Positions 42,387 through 51,661 of a DNA stretch of 64,000 nt are shown here, in pieces. The notes under the pieces are model-generated. The model was not told the DNA's origin. It was given only the letters and a program-made list of their open reading frames with translations, and made no database searches. The position numbers and the translations under genes were made by a program. Every line of letters begins with the position of its first letter. Positions within the stretch are counted from its first letter, which is position 1. Origin of the DNA: Candidatus Segetimicrobium genomatis (lineage in GTDB: Bacteria > Sysuimicrobiota > Sysuimicrobiia > Sysuimicrobiales > Segetimicrobiaceae); the NCBI GenBank assembly GCA_005882275.1, contig VBAK01000105.1, positions 1-64,000 of the forward strand, given 5' to 3'.

Positions 42387-43844
42387 ATGAAGTCCGACCG
42401 GCAGGCCATGTTCGGTGGGACGTCGGATGGCCCGCCGGCTCACGAGGCCGTGACGTCTCGTGTTCTTGCGCTCCTCGCGTTCTCTGCCACGGCGGGCGTC
42501 CTCGTCGAGTTCTACGACTTCTTCATTTATGGGTACGCTGCCGCGAGCGCTTTTCCCGCGGTGTTCTTTCCGGGACTGCCCGCGACCGAAGCCCTCGTGT
42601 TCTCCTACCTGGCCTTTGGCGCCGGGTTCCCGGCCCGGGTGTTGGGGGCGTTCATCTTCGGCCACTACGGCGACACGGTGGGCCGGAAGTACTCGTTTGT
42701 GATCAACATCCTCGTGGTGGGCCTCGTCACATTCGCAACGGGGATCTTGCCTGGGTACGCGACACTGGGGATTGCGGCTCCGGTGCTCCTGGTCGTCCTG
42801 CGCATCGTCCAGGGGATCGGGCTCGGGGGCGAGTTCGGCGGAGCGTCGTCGCTGCTGGCGGAATTTGGCGCGCAGCGGAAGGTGCGGGCGTTCTGGGTCT
42901 CGCTCGCCAACCTGGGCATTCCGCTGGGCGCCATGGCGGCCAGCGGCGTCCTGCTCGTGTTCAGCCGGACCTTCGCGACGACCGGGTGGCGGATCGCCAT
43001 GATGCTCTCCGCAGTGATCGTGATCCCCGCGCTCCTGGCACGGTACAGGCTCGCCGAAAGCCCGCTCTTCGAAAGAATCCGACACGCCGAGCAGACGGCC
43101 AGAACGCCGAGCCTCGCCGTCTTCAAACGATACTCGGCCCCCATCGTCCTGCTGGCGCTGGTGTCGGCCTTCCAGCAGATGGACGGATACGTGAGCGGCA
43201 CGTACATCATCTCCTTCATGCGGTTCGCCGGCATCCCGTTGGGGGTCACCGCCGTCATCATTTTGCTCAGCCGGATCGGGGATGTGCTGGGGGTCGTGCT
43301 CAGCGGGCCGTTCGCCGACCTGTTCAGGAGAAGGACGGTGGCCTACGCCGCCATCGGCCTGACGACGCTGCTCTCATATCCGTTCGCGCTGGCGATCATC
43401 CACAAGAACATCCCGCTCGTCATGCTCTTGCAGTTTCTGATCACGTTCTTCGGGATCGGGCTGATGCACGGGCTCGCCCCCATCCTCACCTCGGAGAGCT
43501 TCCCCACGCGGTTCCGGTACTCCGGCACGGGCCTCTCCTACAACTTCTCTGCCATTCTCGGGGGCATGATTGCCCCTCCCGTGCTGGCCGGACTCATCGG
43601 CAGCGATGTCATCGGCAGGTGGTACTACGTCCCGGTCGTCTACGTCATCTACTGCGCGGCGGCGATGACGGGTGTGCGCTTCGTGCGGGAGACGCGGGAC
43701 CTGCGCATCGACGATCTCGACGAGCAGGAGGGCCGTCCGCCGGGGGACCCTCGCGGCAGCCGCGACGGGCTCGTGCCGCCTGTGGTTTCACCCCGCGCCG
43801 TTGGTCAGAGTGGGGGACCCCTCGGGGGAACGCGAGGAGGCTGA
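42387..43844 (+). CDS. MHS-family MFS transporter
   Basis: 485 residues with about twelve membrane segments. The metabolite:H+ symporter subfamily is indicated by VLVEFYDFFIYGYAAA in helix 1, FGHYGDTVGRKYS in the loop 2-3 signature, and RIVQGIGLGGEFGGA in helix 4. Likely substrates of the subfamily are organic acids or osmolytes (shikimate, alpha-ketoglutarate, proline, betaine), but the exact one cannot be read. The C-terminal 50 residues are hydrophilic and low-complexity. It is transcribed away from the secreted BNR protein. Confidence 0.9.
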   Translation: MKSDRQAMFGGTSDGPPAHEAVTSRVLALLAFSATAGVLVEFYDFFIYGYAAASAFPAVFFPGLPATEALVFSYLAFGAGFPARVLGAFIFGHYGDTVGRKYSFVINILVVGLVTFATGILPGYATLGIAAPVLLVVLRIVQGIGLGGEFGGASSLLAEFGAQRKVRAFWVSLANLGIPLGAMAASGVLLVFSRTFATTGWRIAMMLSAVIVIPALLARYRLAESPLFERIRHAEQTARTPSLAVFKRYSAPIVLLALVSAFQQMDGYVSGTYIISFMRFAGIPLGVTAVIILLSRIGDVLGVVLSGPFADLFRRRTVAYAAIGLTTLLSYPFALAIIHKNIPLVMLLQFLITFFGIGLMHGLAPILTSESFPTRFRYSGTGLSYNFSAILGGMIAPPVLAGLIGSDVIGRWYYVPVVYVIYCAAAMTGVRFVRETRDLRIDDLDEQEGRPPGDPRGSRDGLVPPVVSPRAVGQSGGPLGGTRGG

Positions 43845-43881
43845 GCGAAGGGCGCGGGTCGGGCGGGATCTCCGGCGCCCG

Positions 43882-46800
43882 CTACGACCCGGCGCTGGGG
43901 ACGGGCGGTGTGATGCGGGCGTCGACCTCGCGCGCAAAGAACGCGCAGCCCATCCCGGCGAAGAGGTCCCGCGCGCGCCGGAGCACCGGCGCGGCGCGAT
44001 CCCGCCGTTTGAGCACGAGCAGCGCCTCGCCGTACTTGAGGAGCGCCAGCGCAAGGTCGACCACGTATTCCGACGGTTCCAGCACCCTCAGGCCCGCCTC
44101 GAAGAGCCGCTCCGCTTCCGCCTCGCGACCCTGTGAGGCGCGCACCCGGGCCAGCGTGACGCCGTGGGTGGCTTTGGCCAGCTGGTCGAAGTCGGAGACC
44201 GCCCGCATCGCCTTCTCCGCGTACTCGGCCGCCTGGAGCAGGTTGCCTCTCGCCAGCGACGCCTCCGCCAGCCCGCGGAGGATCACGGCGGACTCTGATC
44301 GGGCGCCGTACTCCGCCCGAAGCGCTCGGGCCCGCTGGAGCGCCGCGTCGGCTTCGTCGACGGCTCCCATGCGGAGGTGGTGCATCCCGAGGTGACGGTG
44401 CGCGCTTGCCGCGCCCATCAGATCCCCGAGTTCGAGATAGATCGCGATCGCCTCCTGATACCGGTCGACCGCCGCCGCCGGCTTGCCGGTCAGGTGCGCG
44501 ACGATGGCCAGCCCGACCACGGCGCCGGCCTCGCTGATGCGCTCGTGGGACTGTCGGGCGAGCTGCAGGGCGCCGGCGAGCAGCTGTTCGGCGCGATGGA
44601 TCTCTCCGGCGTTGACCAGGCAGCGGCCGAGCCGCACGCTCGTCCGGGCGACGCCCTGCGCGTTGCCGATTTCCCCATAGCGCTGCAGGGCCCGCCGGTA
44701 CGCCTCGCCGGCGGAGGTCAGTTTGCCGCGCAGGTCTTCGGTGGTGAAGCCGAGCATCTCCAGCGTCTCGGCCTCGCCCTGCCGGTCGCCGAGGGAGCGA
44801 AACAGCGTTTCAGCCCGCTGCAGCGCGTCTTCGGCCTCGTGCAGCCGCCCCCGATCGTTCGCGGCGAACGCCCGGTTCAGCCACGCCCGCGCCAGCAGGT
44901 CCTCGCGCCCCGCCGCCCCGGCCGCGTCGACGATCCTCTGGGTATCCTCGAAGACCACGTCGGGGACGTCGAGCCACTTGACGACTTCGCATCGGTCCGT
45001 CAGGAGTTCGAGGAGGAGGGGGACATCGGTGTCCAGTCCCGCCGTGTGCAGGATCCTCAGGGCCCGGTCGCAGAGGCGGCGGGCTTCCGGGAGCGTCCAG
45101 CGGGCCTTCGCGCGCGCCGACGCCCTGCGGATCGTGTGAATCGCCTTCCGCGCCGTGTCTTGCGCCTCCTCCCCCGTCTCGAACCGGTACCGCCACGCGT
45201 CCTCGTAATGGTGCGCCAGCACCTCGAGGAACTCGTCCGCATAGTGCGCGACCCCTTCGAGCCAGCCGGCGAACCTGAGGTGTTTCGCGCTGCGCATGGT
45301 CTTGGAGAGCGTCGCGTAGGCGACTTCGGGGATGAGCGCGTGGGTGAACGCGTATTCCCGTTCTCCCGCCACCGTGGAACTCGCGTGTTCCTCGACCAGG
45401 TCCCGGTCCCGCAGGTGCTCGAGCGCCGCCAGCGCCTCGGGGGCGGGCAGGCCCATCGCGGTGATGCTGCCCAACCAGAAGACGCGGCCGGCGACGGATC
45501 CATCCTGGACCACCCGCCGTTCCAACGGCGGCAGCAGGTCGATCCGCGACAGGATGATGCCGTGCACGGTGTCCGGGATGCGAATGTCCACCGGATCGCC
45601 GCTCCAACGCCATCCGCCGCCGGCATCGCGCACGAGATGCCGGTTGTCGATGAGCATGCGGAGCGTCTCCCCGATAAAGAAGGGGTTGCCTTCGGTTTTC
45701 GCCTGGATCCGCACGCGTATGTCGGGAGGGATCGACTCGCCTTTGAGCAGTTCCGTGATGAGCTGGTGGCTCTGCGCGGTCGACAGCGGGGGCAGCGACA
45801 TCGTGGCATAGTTGCGGACGTGCTGACCCCAGGTGGGATGCCGCTCCAGCAATTCCGGGCGCGCGAGGCAGAGGATGAGGAGCGGCGCGTCGATGCCCCG
45901 CGCGCCGAGCTGCTCCAGCAGGTCCAGCAGGCTCTCCTCCGCCCAGTGCAGGTCCTCAAACAGGAGGATCAGCGGCACGGAGTCTGCCTTGGCCTTGAGG
46001 AACTTCCTGAGCGATTGGAACAGCGTCGTGCTGGCCGACCCGGGATCGTCGCCTTCGCGCGGGTCCGGCAGGCTGACGCGCCGCTCGGCGGACTCGAGCG
46101 CCAGCAGCACCCCCAGCCCCGCGGCGACGGCCCGGCTCTCCTCCGGGCCGTGCGGCGCGCAGACACGATCGACCGCCGCAAACAGTTTCTCAGAGGCGGC
46201 CGCCGGGGAGTCGCTCTCCGAAATCTGACACTCCTGCTCCAGCATTTCGGCCAGCGGCCAGAAGGTCAACCCGTCGCCGTAGGCCGGACAGCGCCCGCGC
46301 AGGATCGTGGGGGGCCTGCGCCCGCGCGAGAGGGCGTCCAGCACCTCTTCCGCCAGACGCGTCTTCCCGATCCCGGCGGGCCCGATCAGCGCGACCAGGT
46401 GGTGCCGGCGGTTTTCGACCGTGTGCCGGTACATCGCGAGGAGCAGCTGCACCTCGTCGGCGCGCCCCAGCAGCGGGGCGCTGAGGCGCTTGATCTGGGC
46501 GCCGTCGATGGCGCGAAAGACCAGCCAGCGAGGCCGGTTGGCGAAATCCCCCTCCTTGGGGGCCGCCAGCGGAGTGTAGCGGACAAAGGAATGGGTGGCG
46601 GCGCGCGTGCGGTCGTCCGCCACGATCGCATCCGGGGGCGCGGCCTGCTGGAGCCGGGCGGCGAAGTTCACGGTTTCACCGGTCGCGATGAATTCACCCG
46701 CGGGCCCGGCTTTGGGATTGGCGATGACCTCCCCCGTGCTGATGCCGATCCGGATGTGCACCTCCCCGATCTTCGTCCGCAGCGCGGCCATGCGGCGCTG

Positions 46801-47211
46801 CATCGCGACCGCGGCCCGAACCGCCCGGTGGGGGTCGTCCTCATGCGCCTGCGGGAGGCCGAAGACCGCCATGATCGCGTCGCCGACGAACTTTTCCACG
46901 GTGCCGCCGTGGCGGGAGGCCTCCTCGCGCATGGCCGACGAGAACTCACCGAGGATCCCGCGCACCGACTCGGGATCCATCCGGCTCGCCAGGGATGTCG
47001 ATCCGACGATGTCGGCGAAGACGACGCTGATGATCCGCCGTTCCGTCGTTTCCGCGCCGGCGAGGGACGCGCCGCAGGTCAGACAGTAGCCCGCGCCGAG
47101 CGGATTCTCCGTCCCGCAGGCCCCGCACGGCTGCGAAAGCCTGGCGCCGCACGCCATGCAGAACCGCGCCTCGCGGGGGTTCTCCCTGCCGCATCTCGGA
47201 CACATCATCAT
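43882..47211 (-). CDS. Class III cyclase / AAA-type ATPase / TPR regulator
   Basis: 1109 residues. Two zinc ribbons (CPRC...CMAC, CGAC...CLTC, 4-46) precede a nucleotide cyclase domain (58-195) with metal Asp67 (FADIVGSTS) and Asp111 (FVGDAIMAVFG), Lys107, and the Asn182/Arg186 pair (TVNFAARL), so it looks catalytically complete. A large STAND-like ATPase follows with Walker A GPAGIGKT (about 283) and LLFEDLHWAEESLLDLL. The C-terminal third is TPR-like helical repeats. Such proteins couple signal sensing to cAMP output or act as scaffolds. Three ATGs in a row start the gene, behind GGGAG. EamA lies 22 bp upstream on the same strand. Confidence 0.9.
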   Translation of the reverse strand: MMMCPRCGRENPREARFCMACGARLSQPCGACGTENPLGAGYCLTCGASLAGAETTERRIISVVFADIVGSTSLASRMDPESVRGILGEFSSAMREEASRHGGTVEKFVGDAIMAVFGLPQAHEDDPHRAVRAAVAMQRRMAALRTKIGEVHIRIGISTGEVIANPKAGPAGEFIATGETVNFAARLQQAAPPDAIVADDRTRAATHSFVRYTPLAAPKEGDFANRPRWLVFRAIDGAQIKRLSAPLLGRADEVQLLLAMYRHTVENRRHHLVALIGPAGIGKTRLAEEVLDALSRGRRPPTILRGRCPAYGDGLTFWPLAEMLEQECQISESDSPAAASEKLFAAVDRVCAPHGPEESRAVAAGLGVLLALESAERRVSLPDPREGDDPGSASTTLFQSLRKFLKAKADSVPLILLFEDLHWAEESLLDLLEQLGARGIDAPLLILCLARPELLERHPTWGQHVRNYATMSLPPLSTAQSHQLITELLKGESIPPDIRVRIQAKTEGNPFFIGETLRMLIDNRHLVRDAGGGWRWSGDPVDIRIPDTVHGIILSRIDLLPPLERRVVQDGSVAGRVFWLGSITAMGLPAPEALAALEHLRDRDLVEEHASSTVAGEREYAFTHALIPEVAYATLSKTMRSAKHLRFAGWLEGVAHYADEFLEVLAHHYEDAWRYRFETGEEAQDTARKAIHTIRRASARAKARWTLPEARRLCDRALRILHTAGLDTDVPLLLELLTDRCEVVKWLDVPDVVFEDTQRIVDAAGAAGREDLLARAWLNRAFAANDRGRLHEAEDALQRAETLFRSLGDRQGEAETLEMLGFTTEDLRGKLTSAGEAYRRALQRYGEIGNAQGVARTSVRLGRCLVNAGEIHRAEQLLAGALQLARQSHERISEAGAVVGLAIVAHLTGKPAAAVDRYQEAIAIYLELGDLMGAASAHRHLGMHHLRMGAVDEADAALQRARALRAEYGARSESAVILRGLAEASLARGNLLQAAEYAEKAMRAVSDFDQLAKATHGVTLARVRASQGREAEAERLFEAGLRVLEPSEYVVDLALALLKYGEALLVLKRRDRAAPVLRRARDLFAGMGCAFFAREVDARITPPVPSAGS

Positions 47212-47233
47212 GGCCGCTCCCGTCAGCCCGACG

Positions 47234-48214
47234 TCACGGGGAATCGCAGTATGAGGGATCCAGGGCCAGCAGGGCCGGCGCCGGCGCCCGCTGCGCCGCG
47301 TCCGTTGACGGCCGGGGGCTGGGCGCCGTGCGGCCGGTGATCATGAGCGCCACGCCGAGGAGGGTGACCCCCATCGCCAGGAGCGTGCGCGGTGTGAGGG
47401 GCTCGCCGAGCAGGCCCCATCCCACGAGGACCGCGACCACCGGCGCCGCGTAGGCCACGGTCGATGCCACCGTGATCGGGAATTGTTCGAGGAGCCAGAT
47501 GTAGACGACAAACCCGATCAAACTGCTGAAGAACGTCAGGTACGCGAGGGCGATCCCGGCCCGCCAGGCCCAGTGGACGTGAGAGCGTTCGCCCGCGACC
47601 AGACCCACCGCGAGCAGCACGGCGCCGGACGCGAGCATCTGCAGGCTGGCCGACATCACCGCCCGCTTCGGGAGCGAGACCCGGGGGGCGTAGACGGAGC
47701 CGACCGCCCACAGCACGGCCGCCGCGAGGGCGGCCCCTGTTCCGAGCAGGTTGAGATGCTCCGTCCCGGCGGGCCGGATGAGCAGGACCAGGCCCGCGAG
47801 ACCCAAGGCGAGGCCGGCCACCGTCGGCCACGAGACGTCTTCGCCGAACACGCCACGGCTGATCAGCACGGCCCACACGGGCGCGGTCGAGACCAGGAGC
47901 GCCGCGATCCCCGAGGGCAGGAACTGCTCGGCGAAGGCGACCCCCCCGATGCCTCCCACGATCACCATCCCGCCGATGAAGAGCGCGCTCTTCCAGTGAT
48001 CCGGCGTCGGGCGTTCGCCGGACCGGCCTTCCCGCCGGATCGCCCAGGCATACAGGATCGCGCCCGCCACCGTCCACCGGATCCCCAGCGCCAGGAACGG
48101 CGGCATGGCCTCCAGCACGATCTTGATGGCCGCAAAACTCGACCCCCAGAGCACGTACAATGCGAGCAGCGCGGGCGCGACCACGAGTGCCGGTGTTTCC
48201 CGACGTGATCTCAC
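47234..48214 (-). CDS. EamA/DMT-family transporter
   Basis: 326 residues with ten membrane segments arranged as two EamA repeats (ALYVLWGSSFAAIKIVLE at the start of the first; LNLLGTGAALAAAVLWAVGSVYAPR at the start of the second). Typical inner features are FLALGIRWTVAGAI and the GEPLTPRTLLAMGVTLLGVAL ending. Family members export metabolites or amino acids; the substrate is open. The GTG start has AAGGAGGCC upstream. It is likely co-transcribed with the cyclase regulator downstream. Confidence 0.9.
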   Translation of the reverse strand: MRSRRETPALVVAPALLALYVLWGSSFAAIKIVLEAMPPFLALGIRWTVAGAILYAWAIRREGRSGERPTPDHWKSALFIGGMVIVGGIGGVAFAEQFLPSGIAALLVSTAPVWAVLISRGVFGEDVSWPTVAGLALGLAGLVLLIRPAGTEHLNLLGTGAALAAAVLWAVGSVYAPRVSLPKRAVMSASLQMLASGAVLLAVGLVAGERSHVHWAWRAGIALAYLTFFSSLIGFVVYIWLLEQFPITVASTVAYAAPVVAVLVGWGLLGEPLTPRTLLAMGVTLLGVALMITGRTAPSPRPSTDAAQRAPAPALLALDPSYCDSP

Positions 48215-48404
48215 GGTGGTGACCTGGCCTCCTTCTTCCTGGTGTGCCGTGTCTCGGTGCCTCGAGGGACACTCTCAGGGCGGCAAGAGACCGGCGCGAA
48301 AAGACCGGCACGGGGCGACCTACTTCAATGATGTAACCGAGGCGGCGCCGCCTCTATTCCTGAGTCCGGAACCGGGGTGATCGTCTGGCGCGGAGGCCCC
48401 CGGA

Positions 48405-49154
48405 CTACCCCACGATGGTGCAGTGGGCCGTGTGCACAGCGCCGGCGGGCCGGTGGGTGGTGTTGTCGCCCCAGTAGACCTTGATGGTGTGAGTGCCCGT
48501 CGACAGCGAGGGCAATTCGAACCGGTAGCGGTGCGAACCCACCCTGGTCAACTGCTTCGCCCAGGGCATGAACGTCGCATTGTCGACGACGACATGGAGG
48601 TGCACCCGCGGTCCCATGCGGCTCATGCCTGCCATCCCGCCCCCCAGCGTCAACCGGGAGATGTCCCCCGGCGTCTCGATGATCAGGGCCACGGGGTTCC
48701 TCAGGCGGGGGTTGTTCGCGGGGGCGATGAGGTGCAGCGGCGGCAGGCCCGCCGCGGGCGGCCTGGGCGCGAGGGCGCCCGCTCCAACCGAGAACCGGAA
48801 CGAGCCTTGCTCCACGTTATTGTCGTCCGCGGAGATGGCATGCCATCGAACCACATATGTGCCGGACGCGAGGTGGGGCGGCACGATCTTCATCACGTCG
48901 TGCGTCTTCACGCTCGTGTCAACGCCGCCCGCCGCGATCTGCTTCTGACGGGGATCAAACAGTTTCAAGGTGCTCCCTTTGACGGCCAGCTCATCGTTGA
49001 ACCAGGCGCGGATCACCGGCGGGGCCTTCGTGAGAGAGGCGCCGTTGGCCGGAACCGACTTGACCAGCGCGGCGTGGCCCCACGCCGGGGGAGCGGGCCG
49101 GGACAACACGGTCGCGAGCATGACACACGCCGCGGTGATCCGGAAGGTGTTCAC
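48405..49154 (-). CDS. CopC-domain secreted protein
   Basis: 249 residues from a GTG with GGAGGCGG upstream. A signal peptide (about 1-26) ends at WGHAALVKSVPANGASL, so the mature protein begins with the His that binds copper in CopC. The CopC domain includes PPVIRAWFNDELAVKGSTLKL and GTYVVRWHAISADDNNVEQGSFRFSV. The second half (after 125) is an extra beta-rich domain with several Met and His (GGMAGMSRMGPRVHLHV), possibly a second metal site. No CopD membrane domain is fused or adjacent. Confidence 0.88.
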   Translation of the reverse strand: MNTFRITAACVMLATVLSRPAPPAWGHAALVKSVPANGASLTKAPPVIRAWFNDELAVKGSTLKLFDPRQKQIAAGGVDTSVKTHDVMKIVPPHLASGTYVVRWHAISADDNNVEQGSFRFSVGAGALAPRPPAAGLPPLHLIAPANNPRLRNPVALIIETPGDISRLTLGGGMAGMSRMGPRVHLHVVVDNATFMPWAKQLTRVGSHRYRFELPSLSTGTHTIKVYWGDNTTHRPAGAVHTAHCTIVG

Positions 49155-49413
49155 CTGCGTCCGCCTCCCAAGGAATCCGGCCTCACGAGCGCCTCGAGGA
49201 TGTGGCCGCCCCGGGCCACCCCTGTCCCCCCGCGAATATACCACCCGTGCGGCCGCCAGAACAATGTGTCCAAAGTCGTAGAGACGCCTTCCACCCTGTC
49301 GCTTAGAATAGGACCTAAAATGGGAACACCTGGTACGGAGCTCCCTCCTCGCACCAGCCCCACGGCTGGCGGAGGGAGCGGCCACCGACCTCAAGCAAAG
49401 GGGGACACCGGAT

Positions 49414-50070
49414 ATGGCACGCTCCGTGGGTGTGCGGTTAACGGCAGTGTTGGCGATCCTGGGGATCGTGGTCGCACTTGCCGGCCCCGCCGCGGCCCAC
49501 GAGCGCCGCAAGGTGGGAGCGTATGTGATGAGCGTGGGATGGGCGGATGAGCCCCCCTACGCCGGCGTCAAGAACGGCGTCCAGTTGCTGCTCAGGGACG
49601 CCTCCGGGAGGGCCGTGACGGATCTCCCGGAGGATCTCAAGGTCGAGATCATTTTCGGCGAGCAGAAGATGGGCCCGCTGCCGCTCGAAGCGGCCTTCGG
49701 CCGGAGCGTTGGGACCCCGGGCGACTTCCGTGCGGACGTGATCCCAACGCGCCCGGGAAATTACACCTTCCACTTTATCGGATCGCTCAACGGCCAGCCG
49801 ATCGATCAATCGTTTACGAGTTCAGACAAGACGTTCGACCCCGTCCAGGAAGCCGCCGCGATCGAGTTCCCGGCCAAGGATCCGTCGCCCGGCGAAATGG
49901 CGACCCTGCTGGAGCGGCTCGGCGCCCGGGTCGAGTCCACGCAGTCGTCCGCCCGCGAGGCGGCGGCCGCCGCGGGCCGGGCGGGAACGCTGGCGGTCGT
50001 GGGCATCGTGGTCGGAGCCGCCGGTCTGGTCATGAGCCTTGCCTGGAACCGGAAGCGGGCGGCCCGGTGA
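49414..50070 (+). CDS. Secreted, C-terminally anchored protein of unknown function
   Basis: 218 residues. Signal peptide (1-28, VRLTAVLAILGIVVALAGPAAA) followed by HERRKVGAY, a beta-rich domain (GVQLLLRDASGRAVTD, KVEIIFGEQ, GNYTFHFIGSLNG), a linker, a helical stretch (LLERLGARVESTQSSAREAAAAAG) and a membrane anchor (LAVVGIVVGAAGLVMSLAW) with a basic tail. The mature N-terminal His after signal cleavage recalls copper-binding proteins. Beside CopC and DoxX it may belong to a metal or redox module, which is inference. It overlaps the convergent DoxX gene by 41 bases. Confidence 0.72.
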   Translation: MARSVGVRLTAVLAILGIVVALAGPAAAHERRKVGAYVMSVGWADEPPYAGVKNGVQLLLRDASGRAVTDLPEDLKVEIIFGEQKMGPLPLEAAFGRSVGTPGDFRADVIPTRPGNYTFHFIGSLNGQPIDQSFTSSDKTFDPVQEAAAIEFPAKDPSPGEMATLLERLGARVESTQSSAREAAAAAGRAGTLAVVGIVVGAAGLVMSLAWNRKRAAR

Positions 50071-50521
50071 TCTCCGACCGGGAGCCTCCGCCCCAGATGA
50101 GACCGTCCAGCGAGGCTGCTCCGGGACCCGCCAGCGCCAGGATCGCGCCGAGGACCGCGAAGATGAGCGGGACCTCGGCCCCGCCCTTTGTCCAGTAGAA
50201 TCCGCGGGGGAGATTCACGGTGAGCCCCGCAACGATCATTTCGACGGCGATCAGGGCGGCCGCCGCGCGCGTGAAGAGCCCGGCGCACAGGCAGATCCCG
50301 CCGGCAAACTCGACCAGCGTCACGACCCAGGCCCAGAACACGCCAGGGTGGAAGCCGATGGCGTCCACCGATTTCGTGAAGCCCGGGATGTGAGGATCCT
50401 GAATCGCAGCCGCGAGCTTGCCCGATCCGTGCACGATGAAGAGCGCACCCAGCAACACCCGGAGAACCAGCGGGATCCATCGCCCCGTGCCGTCGCGCAC
50501 CGCGTGGAGCACCCCCTTCAC
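50030..50521 (-). CDS. DoxX-family membrane protein
   Basis: 163 residues with four membrane segments. DoxX signature: LVLRVLLGALFIVHGSGKL, then FWAWVVTLVEFAGGICLCAGLFTRAAAALIAVEMIVA and PLIFAVLGAILALAGPG. DoxX-like proteins are associated with quinone or redox-linked membrane complexes and detoxification. Its 3' end overlaps the convergent gene at 50030-50070. The small membrane protein gene 25 bp upstream probably shares its transcript. Confidence 0.88.
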   Translation of the reverse strand: MKGVLHAVRDGTGRWIPLVLRVLLGALFIVHGSGKLAAAIQDPHIPGFTKSVDAIGFHPGVFWAWVVTLVEFAGGICLCAGLFTRAAAALIAVEMIVAGLTVNLPRGFYWTKGGAEVPLIFAVLGAILALAGPGAASLDGLIWGGGSRSEITGPPASGSRQGS

Positions 50522-50546
50522 CTCCTTCGCCCGGCTTTGTGGACGC

Positions 50547-51038
50547 TCACTCCCTCCGCCCGGCCCACGCGGGGACCAGGATGGCCACGGCGACGGCGGT
50601 CGTGTAGTGCATCAGCGTATCCGCCGCCAGATTCGCCGCGGGGAAGTGGCGTTCGCCGAGCCGGCCGATCCCAACGAGAGCCGCCAGCTGCCTCAGCGGC
50701 ACGATGAGGCCCACAATGGGCAGGCGCACGGGGCTGGCTCCCGCCGGCATCGGCAGGAAGGCGATGAGCGCGCTGTCGATGGTCGCCAGCGCAAGGGTGA
50801 TGATCCAGAAGGCCGGAGCGGGGCGGTTGAGCAGCCGGCTCAACCATGCATAGAGCAGCCCCCCGAGGACGCCCGCCGCGAACGCGGACCACGCCACGAA
50901 GAGTGGCGGCGGGATGCTCGCCCGCATGGCCGCGCCCACGGCCAGGCCCGCCAGGGCGGCCACCACCCCCGCGCCAACGCCCGCCAGCAACCCGGATCCC
51001 CATCCCACAACGTTGCGGGCATGACTCCCCTGCATCAT
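50547..51038 (-). CDS. Hypothetical membrane protein
   Basis: 163 residues from the ATG at 51038, chosen because GGGAGGTGG is about seven bases upstream. Four to five membrane segments (GLLAGVGAGVVAALAGLAVGAAM, FVAWSAFAAGVLGGLLYAWL, FWIITLALATIDSALIAFLP, LADTLMHYTTAVAVAILVP). I do not recognise a family. It precedes doxX on the same strand by 25 bp. Its last part contains a His-Tyr pair (LMHYTT) in a membrane helix that could matter for cofactor binding, but this is speculation. Confidence 0.65.
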   Translation of the reverse strand: MMQGSHARNVVGWGSGLLAGVGAGVVAALAGLAVGAAMRASIPPPLFVAWSAFAAGVLGGLLYAWLSRLLNRPAPAFWIITLALATIDSALIAFLPMPAGASPVRLPIVGLIVPLRQLAALVGIGRLGERHFPAANLAADTLMHYTTAVAVAILVPAWAGRRE

Positions 51039-51163
51039 GGCGGCACCACCTCCCATGTCTTCCTTTGGCGTGCGCGGCAAAGATCCTCCGGCGGCCGATG
51101 CGGCTCGAAGGCGGGTGGCCGCCTGGTGGGAGATGGGTGGATGGCGCGTCGCCCGACGCGCCG

Positions 51164-51478
51164 TCAGTCGGGGAAGGCTCTGCGGAAAATGAAGTAGAGC
51201 ATGAAGGCGACGAGCCCGATCGGCGAGATCACGATGCCGAGCACGTGCCCCACCACGAGCGCCGGCGTGAACGAGATGCCAAACACGTTGATCGTGACCC
51301 GGGTCAGCCAGCCGATGTTCGGATCGAATCCCAGCGCCCCGATCAGCGTCGTCACGTGGGTGTCACTGCTCCGGACCACGTCGATGAAGGGACCTGAAAA
51401 CGTCAGGGTCAAGGTGATGAAGGCCAGGCAGACGCTGTACCCGATGAGGTGTCGCGCGCCTGTCAGGAAGTATCTCAT
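51164..51478 (-). CDS. Small hypothetical membrane protein
   Basis: 104 residues from the ATG at 51478. Two hydrophobic segments (HLIGYSVCLAFITLTLTF; VVGHVLGIVISPIGLVAFMLYFIF) flank an outer part with FDPNIGWLTRVTINVFGISFTPAL. I do not recognise the family. Good hydrophobic pattern and codon use support it as a real gene, but no strong ribosome site is visible. It is 126 bp from the next minus-strand gene and divergent from the ABC transporter. Confidence 0.5.
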   Translation of the reverse strand: MRYFLTGARHLIGYSVCLAFITLTLTFSGPFIDVVRSSDTHVTTLIGALGFDPNIGWLTRVTINVFGISFTPALVVGHVLGIVISPIGLVAFMLYFIFRRAFPD

Positions 51479-51661
51479 GCCCACCACCAGCGCCAGGATG
51501 CCGGATCTCGCACATTCACTATGCCCACGGTCCGCCTCTCGCAGACACGGTCGATCGCGCCGTGCGCCGCCCCGAGCCCGGCGCGCTGCGGCCAGGGCAG
51601 GGACGGCCTCGGCGTATGCCGAACACGCGTGTGTCAGATTCGTGCTCCGGAGGTGGTGCGA

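Noticed and set aside
44377-47340. A 987-codon plus-strand frame opposite the cyclase regulator
   Set aside because: Shadow of the minus-strand cyclase/ATPase gene, with no recognisable domain and Arg/Gly/Pro-rich composition.
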